A DNA stretch of 64,000 nt from Gnetum montanum (lineage: Eukaryota > Streptophyta > Gnetopsida > Gnetales > Gnetaceae). This document shows positions 57,120 to 64,000 of this stretch, one piece after another (position 1 is the first letter of the stretch; every line of letters starts with the position of its first letter). The stretch covers positions 209,560 through 273,559 of the forward strand of contig MNCI01023945.1 in the NCBI GenBank assembly GCA_015680685.1, in the 5' to 3' direction. The notes beneath the pieces are model-generated. The model searched no databases. It was not told the DNA's origin and saw only the letters and a list, made by a program, of their open reading frames with translations. The position numbers were made by a program, and so were the translations under genes.

Positions 57120-58310
57120 TGAACTGGAGTGAGTTCATCGCCAACTCTTCGATGATGATCTTGATAACACTTATTGGGGAGAGTTGGAAATTCCTAAAAT
57201 TTTTAAATAGGAGCCCATAGAGTTGAGAACTCTACTTATCAACATGGAATATGATTTCCTAAAAAATGACAAGCTAGTAATAATCAATGCCAATCTTGCT
57301 CTTGAACAAAAAGAGAAGCTATTGAAGGTGATCGAAAAATGGCAAACAACCTTTACTTAGTTATATCTTGAACTCACTAGGATTGATCATAGGATATGCT
57401 AGCACCACATCTATATAGATCCTACCATAAAGCCAAAGAGGTAGTCGCAGTGGCGAATAAATCCCAAATTGAAGTAGATCATCAAGAAGGAAATTGAGCA
57501 ACTCCTCAATGAAGGGTTCATCTATCCCATTATGGATAGCAACTAGGTTAGCCCACTTACGATTGTGCCAATGAAAGGTGATAACTGGAGGGTCTATATT
57601 AACTTTAGGTTGTTGAACATGGAAATATAAAAATATCATTTTCTATTGTCATTTGTGAACTAGGTGTTGGACACTATCTCTAGGCATTGCTATTATAACT
57701 TTATGGATGATTATAGTGGCTATAACCAAATTTAGATTGCACTAGAGGATTAGGCCAAAAACACATTGAAAAGATCTTGGCAGACTTTTACATACAGAAA
57801 GATGCCATTTGTTCTATGTAATGTCCTTTAAACCTTCCACTGCCTCATCCTTAGCATCTTTCAATAGCAGATTGGTAGCAAGGTGGAATTATCCATGGAT
57901 GACTTCTCCACCTATGGTATTGCATTTAAGTAAACCTTATGTTGCCTTGAGCAAGTGTTGAAAATGTGTGTGGAGACCAACCTTCATCTCAATTAGAAAA
58001 AGAGCCATCTAATGATCCAAGAGGGCATTGTCTTGGGGCATAAAATATCTCAAGCAAGGATTGAGGTGGACCTAGGAATAACCTACCAACTAAAAACTAT
58101 CAAAGATATCTGATCATTTCTTGGTTACATTGGCTACTACTAATGATTCATAGAGAATTTCTCTAACATTTCTAAATCATTAGTGAAGCTAACAAAGAAA
58201 GATGTTCCCTTTTTTTGGACAATGGAATGTAAGAAGGCATTCTAGCAACTCAAGAAAAAGCTTGTAGAAACTCTAATTCTACGAGCATTTGATTGGTCCA
58301 TATCATGATA
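57120..58310 (+). pseudogene. Reverse transcriptase, element D
   Basis: The linker matches that of E (YWGELEIPKIFK). RT blocks include INPKLK, KKEIEQLLNEGFIYPIMDSN, the FYNYSGYNQI-like region, ELSMDDFSTYG (MDD at 57,895-57,903), and IVLGHKISQARIEVDLG, typical of Athila RT. In-frame TAG stops replace Gln at 57,733-57,735 and 57,751-57,753, where E keeps Gln. It is inactive. Confidence 0.75.
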
Positions 58311-58670
58311 AACATATCAAATTATGCCTTGGGGGTTGTGCTCATATAGTTGGATGATCAGAAACATCCTTACTATATTAAGCACATGAGTCGAAGCATT
58401 GTGGATGCATAACTAAACTACATCACAACAAAGGAAGAACTAATGATGGTGGTGTATGCCTTAGAGAAATTCAAGCACTATGTGCTTGGGTACAAGGTAT
58501 TTACACATACAGACCATAGTTGAATCCACTTCTTGATGAAGAAATAGATGGTGAGCCCCCATATCATATGGTGGCTTGTTATCTTGCAAGAATTCAATCT
58601 CATGATGGTAGATCAAAAGGGAACTGAGAATGTGGTTTTTGACCACTTGTCTTGGTTGCGATGAGAAAAC
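58311..58670 (+). pseudogene. RNase H, element D
   Basis: Blocks NYALGVVLIQLDDQKHPYYI, LNYITTKEELMMVVYALEKF, YVLGYKVFTHTDHS, and QEFNLMMVDQKGTENVVFDH follow the order of gypsy RNase H. Several stops occur. No second RNase H follows, in contrast to element A. Confidence 0.75.
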
Positions 58671-58839
58671 AAAGAGGAGGAGATCTCACTTTCTAATCAA
58701 TTTCTTGATGAAATCCTCCTTTCTGGTACTATAACTAAACAAGAGTCCAATGAACCTAATTAGTATGATGGCATCCTCACTTATCTTCTTACTTAGGAGA
58801 TGCCATAAGAGTTGGGCTAGAAAGAAACAACAATTTCTT

Positions 58840-59990
58840 CACTAGGTGAAATGCTTCATGGAGATTAATAGACACCTTTATAGATGTGCACTGATGGCTT
58901 GGTTTATTGGTGTGTTCTTGATATTGACTAATTATGTGTCCTTCAGGGTGCTCATGAGGGCCCTTGTGATCCTAATGGCAAGGTATTATTGGCCAACACT
59001 CTTTAGGGATGTTCACCACTTCGTTCGCTCTTGTGATCACTATCAACATGATGGTGGGATGACCACTCAAATGAAGGGACCTTAGTAGTGGATCCAACCA
59101 CTAAAACCCTTCAACATTTGGAGCATTGACTTCATGGATCACATCATATCCATGTTGAATGGAAAGGCATACATTATAGTTATTAACTATTGTATACAAT
59201 GGGTAGAAGTAGTAGCTATCACTAACTAAACATCTTCCATAGATACTCAATTTGTATAAAAAATGTTGTAAATAGGTTTGGGATATCATGTGCACTAATT
59301 TTTGATAATGGTACTTATTTTATAAGCACCACCTTTCGAAAGCTCATGCAATTATTGGGGGTAGAACATAAATTAACAACACCTTACCACCCCCAAGCCA
59401 ATGGTCAAGTAGAGGTTATGAATAGGGAGATCACTAAGATCTTAACTAGAATAATTAGCAAATATAGGAGAGATTGGAGCACAAAACTCAACAATGCCCT
59501 TTGGACCCATTTCTTAACATGGAAACTCCCTATAAGCTATTTTCCCTATGAGCTGGTGTACAAGAAATTGCCAACTCTTCCCATTCAATCCAAGCTCTGT
59601 ACACTTTTGACAACTTGTGACCTTGAACTTGACCTGATCCTAGCACAAAAAGAGAGACTGATCAACCTTAACATGCTAGATGAGAATAGATTGGTAGCCC
59701 TATCCTTGAACAAAGTGCACAAGGCATTCAACAAACAATGCCATGATCTCAAAATAAGAAAAGTCAAATTTCAACCATGAGACAAGGTTCTTTACTGGAA
59801 CCCCACACATGTACCACAACGAACTAAGTTCCAAACATTGTGGGAAGGGACTTACATCATCTATGAAACCTTTTCTTCTTGGGCCATGTTGATCTACAAA
59901 CCTAAAAGCCCAAACAAGAAACTGCTTGTCAACATGCACCAAGTCAAACCTTTTCATGAGTTCAAGAGAGCTAGTGCTAGCAACACCTCA
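58840..59990 (+). pseudogene. Integrase, element D
   Basis: The zinc-binding region is RYYWPTLFRDVHHFVRSC then CDHYQHDGG. The core reads WSIDFMDHIISMLNGKAYII; INYCIQWVEV has Asn at the usual first-Asp region, LIFDNGTYF keeps the second Asp, and ANGQVEVMNREITK the Glu. The C-terminal region LVNMHQVKPFHEFKRASASN shows what E has lost. Stops lie near 59,085, 59,230 and 59,260. Confidence 0.8.
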
Positions 59991-60019
59991 ATGGATGGAC
60001 AACTATGCTCAATATTTTA

Positions 60020-62229
60020 GATCTCCTCCTTTCAACTTAGTTGTGGAGGAGTTGGCCATCCATGCTAATCATATAAGTGGTTCTTCAGTCGTTACTCTTT
60101 TTGTTTTACACCTTTTTTTTAATACTTTTTTTTCATCATTTTTTGTTTTACAAAATCATTAGTACATTGTCTCTTTCTTACATATTTTACAATTTTTCTA
60201 TATGCTACTTTATTTAGTTTGAATTTTTCTTATGTTTTTTTATGTTTATTTTCTTCTTCTTTATTACCAATAGGACACAGTGATGCTATAGCTATTTGCT
60301 AATGGTGATTTGTACTTAATGACATTTTATTGCTAATGTCTAGATTCTATTTTTGAATTTTGATGATTGATAACTAAGACATGATTTCTTTTTCATGGAA
60401 TAGGCAGTCAGTCCACATCATCCACCCATCCACAACACTCTATGGTGTTCCTTGTTTTAGAAATATGAGGTCCCTTTCTTTAATGAAGCTTTAACAAACT
60501 TGTGATCTTGGTAGTTTTCAAACTTGGAAAAGATCAAATGGATTGATAAGGGTGTGACTTCAAGGGACTTGATGCTCTTTGTACTTTTCTACACTATTGA
60601 GTACATGTGTGTTTTCATGGATTTCTTACTGTTCCGCTATTGACCAATAACAAGAAGTTAAAGTCTTTACATGGTGTCATTTCCATCCAAAAATCCATAA
60701 AAGCATAAAATCAAAAAAAAAAAAGAGAATTCAAAGTACACCCCATAGATAAAATAATGGGCTACAATCACTACTTATGAGACTAGAAGAACATGTTACC
60801 CATGCTTGAAGATCCCCTCACCAATCCTACTTCTCTTTCTTCTCTTTAAGGATTGGTGATTGATCTGTGAAAGCATTCTTGTGTCTTGAGGGGATGGACT
60901 AGTCTTAGAGTATCAATGTAAAGTCACTAGAAGTGGTTGGTTTTGATCTAGACTAAGGATGGAATTTATCAGGTCATTTAACCACAAAATCCACAAGGGA
61001 CTTCATGTGACCATAATTTAGAACTCCATTCCACTTTCTCTTATCATCCATTAATGCTATCCATTATTCACATCACTACCAATTTTTCATGATTTTGTTT
61101 AATGTGTCAAAATTCTTATGTATATTCTTCAAATTAGGTCCTTAACTTTCCATAACCATTAATCAACCATGGGGTCCATGGACTCCTTGGTTTAAGAATT
61201 TGCAAGGGAAAAAGGGCATGATATTGCTATGGGGAGGATCCACTTGCATATCTCTTGGTTGGACTAGTTAGGTTCCTTATCCTAAGGCATTTCCATGGTC
61301 CAATCTTTTGTGCACCCCATTTGTTGCATCCAATTGTGCACTCCTTAATGGAGTTTCTCCAAGAGAAAAAGCCATTCTCCCAATAAAAATTCCAATTTTG
61401 TGCATAATATAAGCCCTCTTCAAGCATCTCATCATGTTCATGACTTTTATGGCTCTCTAAGAATCCCAATTTCATGCATAAAATCCTTCTATTTTTCAAA
61501 TTTTTGCAAGTGAAAAATTTTCTCGATAGGCTTCGTCAACAGGACCCCATCTATGGAGCCATCCACATAAATGAGATCTTGTCGATGCAACATACAAACT
61601 CTATAAATATGCACAAACACTTTGCAATTTTTCACATTTGTGCTCAAACAAGGGGGGAGTTTTTGAAATTTTTAGAGTCCAAAACCTTCTAAGAGTTATA
61701 ACTTCCTAACCATTTGTCTAATTACACCTATTCTTTAGTCTTGCAGCTACTAGAGGTAAGCTCTTTGTTGTGGGGATCATAAACCTTAGGTTTTTGATGA
61801 AAAAGTTTTCAAAATTTTCTAACTCCCACAAAGGTTTAACTAATAAACTAACATTAAAACATAAATTTATGAAAGTTAAATCCTTCCAACATGCTTTGGT
61901 GATATTATAAATCAAATAACATTAAAATAATATTAAAATAATCAATTTACCATGGTCATAACTTAGCTAAAGTATAATAGCCCAATGAGATAAGGTACTT
62001 AAATGTTATAAGTTACACATCGTATGCTAATCCTTAGTTATGCTGTGACCATAGATGACACCTAAGGGAAAGCACGTGCAGGAGGAAGGATTGTCCCAAC
62101 CAAGGGATAAATGTCCATGAATAAAAAGGGGCCAAAAATATCCCCATGAACAAGTAGTTGAAACCTATGCAATCATACCTCTTTGGGAGGAGCTTGAAGT
62201 GGAATCTGTTCGATAGATTCCTGAAGCAA
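60020..62229 (+). other. Spacer of D between integrase and env-like ORF
   Basis: It is AT-rich with T-rich (60,100-60,260) and A-rich (60,705-60,730) tracts like those after pol in Athila elements. The section 61,500-61,700 has CTCTATAAATATGC and GTCGATG/GTCAACAGGA text resembling the D LTR module, possibly an LTR scrap. No gene is supported. Confidence 0.45.
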
Positions 62230-64000
62230 TTTTGATTGAATAGTCTAATCAAGATGAGGCACCAAAGCCAAGACTGAATCTTGAGATCATCCTGATGGAG
62301 ACCTGCCTCAAGAAAATTGCATCCAAGGAGGTTAAAAAATCTGTGCTTCAAGAGCAAAACATTGGACCCTTCTTGGAGTTTTTTCCTTCAGAAGTGAAAG
62401 CTCAATTACAGAACTCTCCCATGTGGCCCACCATCACATCCAACGGGGAGTGATACATGGAAGAGACATAACATTTTTGGAACAATAGGAAAGCCAGTTC
62501 AATAGTTAAAATCAAGGACATTTTAGTGTCCTACTTAGTTAAAGTAATCTCTAAGGCCCTGGAGATTGTGGCCAAACTTGTAGAAATTCTAATGTAGGCA
62601 AATCCAAGCGTTAAGAAATAATATATGTAGTAGTGTTATGGATTGGACTGCAAGAATTTTGGTGGACTTATCATGATGGAATGTGCATACTTTAAAATTA
62701 TGGCCTTTTACCTTAATCCAACGGTGAGGTCCAACAAGATCATAGCTTTCTTCGCCCGTGTGTGCACCACTCTAAGTAATAGATTCCTTGTCAACCTTTC
62801 ATAGTTGATGTATCTTGAAATAAAGAAGTGATTCAAGGAGAATGAACGTGGAAGGAAGAAACTTTTCTTTCCATGCCTCATTAGAAAATTATGCAAAAGG
62901 GGAGGCATAACTTGCTACACAAGTGACACAATCCAATGTGCTCCAACCTCTTCCTGGGTAGAGACGATGAAGGATAAAGTGCCTACAAAAGTGATCCAAG
63001 AAGAAGATCAAAAACCATCACCTCCACCACTCACTCATAACATAACATCAGAATTTTGCATTACCCTTAAGCACATGCACAAACTCTAAGAATAGCTCTC
63101 TTAATAGCAGCAACAGTAAGCATGAATGAGTGTTCATAACCCATCTATGTACAAACCAGCCATGAGCCACCTCAATGAAGTGGCCTAAACCTTAAGCCAA
63201 ATGGAGGCTGGAGCACTAATTTTCTTAGCCTAATGAATGTAGGTGCTTGCAAGGTTAAGTCCAAGCATCCAAGAGGTAATGGTGTACCTCTTGCAGCAGC
63301 AAAAATTCCCAAACATCTTTGGGAATGTTGCTATCATTTTGATGCATTTGGAGGAGGGATAAGGGGTAACTATCCTAGTGATGTAGCATCATGGGCAAGA
63401 GATGGTGTCTGAAGTGGTTTCTAACAAAGTGGCCAAAGCACTCAATGCACTTGTGGCATTTGCACTAGACGTTTCTACACTTAGAGATGTGCAGACGTTT
63501 GTAGGAACTAACAGTGGTAGAATGAGTGCAACCTATTGGTGGAAATCGGGCAACCAATTTTAGATATCTTTGACCTTCAGGATACCATCACCACAATCTA
63601 GTTAGAGCTACTCAAGGCAAGGGGTAAATGCATCATCTTGAAGGGGCAACTAGAAATAGCCTATGTTGAGAACCAATGCTTGGTTGCAGAAGTTGTCGAA
63701 TTGAGAGACCACCTCACTAATCTTGTGTTGCTCAACCAAGCAATAACATGTGATGAAGATTTTTAATAGCATTAGAAGAGAGTCAAACAGGTTGATAATG
63801 CTAAGGAATCAATAGTCTTTAACTAGTTCTTGGCCAATTCCACAACGTACAACATCCAGAAGAACTTGGTCCAGACTCACTAGAAGAATGGGCCCTTGAC
63901 TGTAGAAAATCATTGCCTATAGAATGTTGATGCACAGAAGTAGTAGATGTCAGAATTTATTCATCAATAATAGGAGTAGATAGCTAGGGTGAACATGGAA
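62230..64000 (+). pseudogene. Env-like accessory ORF downstream of D pol (PF20167-like), runs off the edge
   Basis: This is a decayed ORF in the same position and sense as the C1 env-like ORF. Matching blocks are FLEFFPSEVKAQLQNSPMWP (C1: FTEFALEAIRDHLKGSPLWH), then a YMEET, stop, HFWNNRK stretch (C1: YLEETYQFWHNRE), and KKLFFPCLIRKLCKRGGITC (C1: LPFPYLIRKLCRRAGIKG). A helical segment with RGKCIILKGQLEIAYVENQC follows toward the edge, like the C1 coiled coil. I infer that it belongs to D, since no LTR ends D before it. No PBS or LTR is seen by 64,000. Confidence 0.6.

Noticed and set aside
61474-61692. Possible LTR or promoter with CTCTATAAATATGC
   Set aside because: No matching partner, PBS or polypurine tract could be paired with it, so it is only mentioned in the D spacer entry.

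Overview
The window reads as intergenic DNA of a large, repeat-rich seed-plant nuclear genome. I find no intact host gene and no bacterial, viral or organellar features. Nearly all recognisable coding sequence belongs to decayed LTR retrotransposons nested inside one another. The only host-like coding trace is a short receptor-kinase remnant near 45.1 kb.

Three retrotransposon groups are present. Group A is Tat/Ogre-like Ty3/gypsy on the minus strand. Copy A' covers 1-9,798 and runs off the left edge. Copy A is complete at 11,946-30,995, about 19 kb, with both LTRs, PBS, gag-protease, RT, two RNase H domains and integrase. Both copies carry an intron-containing gene in ANTISENSE orientation just after protease, and in copy A this gene lies between protease and RT. 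Group C/D/E is Athila-like. D (plus strand, 46,302 to beyond the right edge) and E (minus strand, 36,866-about 39,792) carry pol genes. C1 (minus strand, visible 9,799-36,860) and C2 (minus strand, 49,524-56,010) share the LTR type and keep gag and the downstream env-like ORF but have no protease or pol, so they look non-autonomous. Group F (about 41,390-44,513, minus strand) is a Ty3/gypsy 5' LTR with an initiator-Met-type PBS and a gag remnant.

The nesting order can be read from target duplications and resuming reading frames. E was hit by C1 at the end of its integrase. C1 was then hit by A inside its env-like ORF and by A' inside its 3' LTR. D was hit by C2 inside gag, with a perfect ATATG target duplication.

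Layout: 1-9,798 A' (antisense gene, protease, gag, leader, PBS, 5' LTR); 9,799-11,940 3' end of C1; 11,946-30,995 A; 30,996-36,860 5' part of C1; 36,866-39,792 E; 39,793-41,390 unassigned; 41,390-44,513 F; 44,514-46,301 host-like remnants; 46,302-49,523 D LTR and gag; 49,524-56,010 C2; 56,011-64,000 rest of D (protease, RT, RNase H, integrase, spacer, env-like ORF).

All elements carry stops and frameshifts, so none looks active here. The most unusual feature is the spliced antisense gene of group A. Its exon order and several splice-site positions agree between the two copies, and it is bracketed by a degenerate TAGTTTAA-type minisatellite. Gene-family names rest on recognising motifs by eye, since no search could be run.
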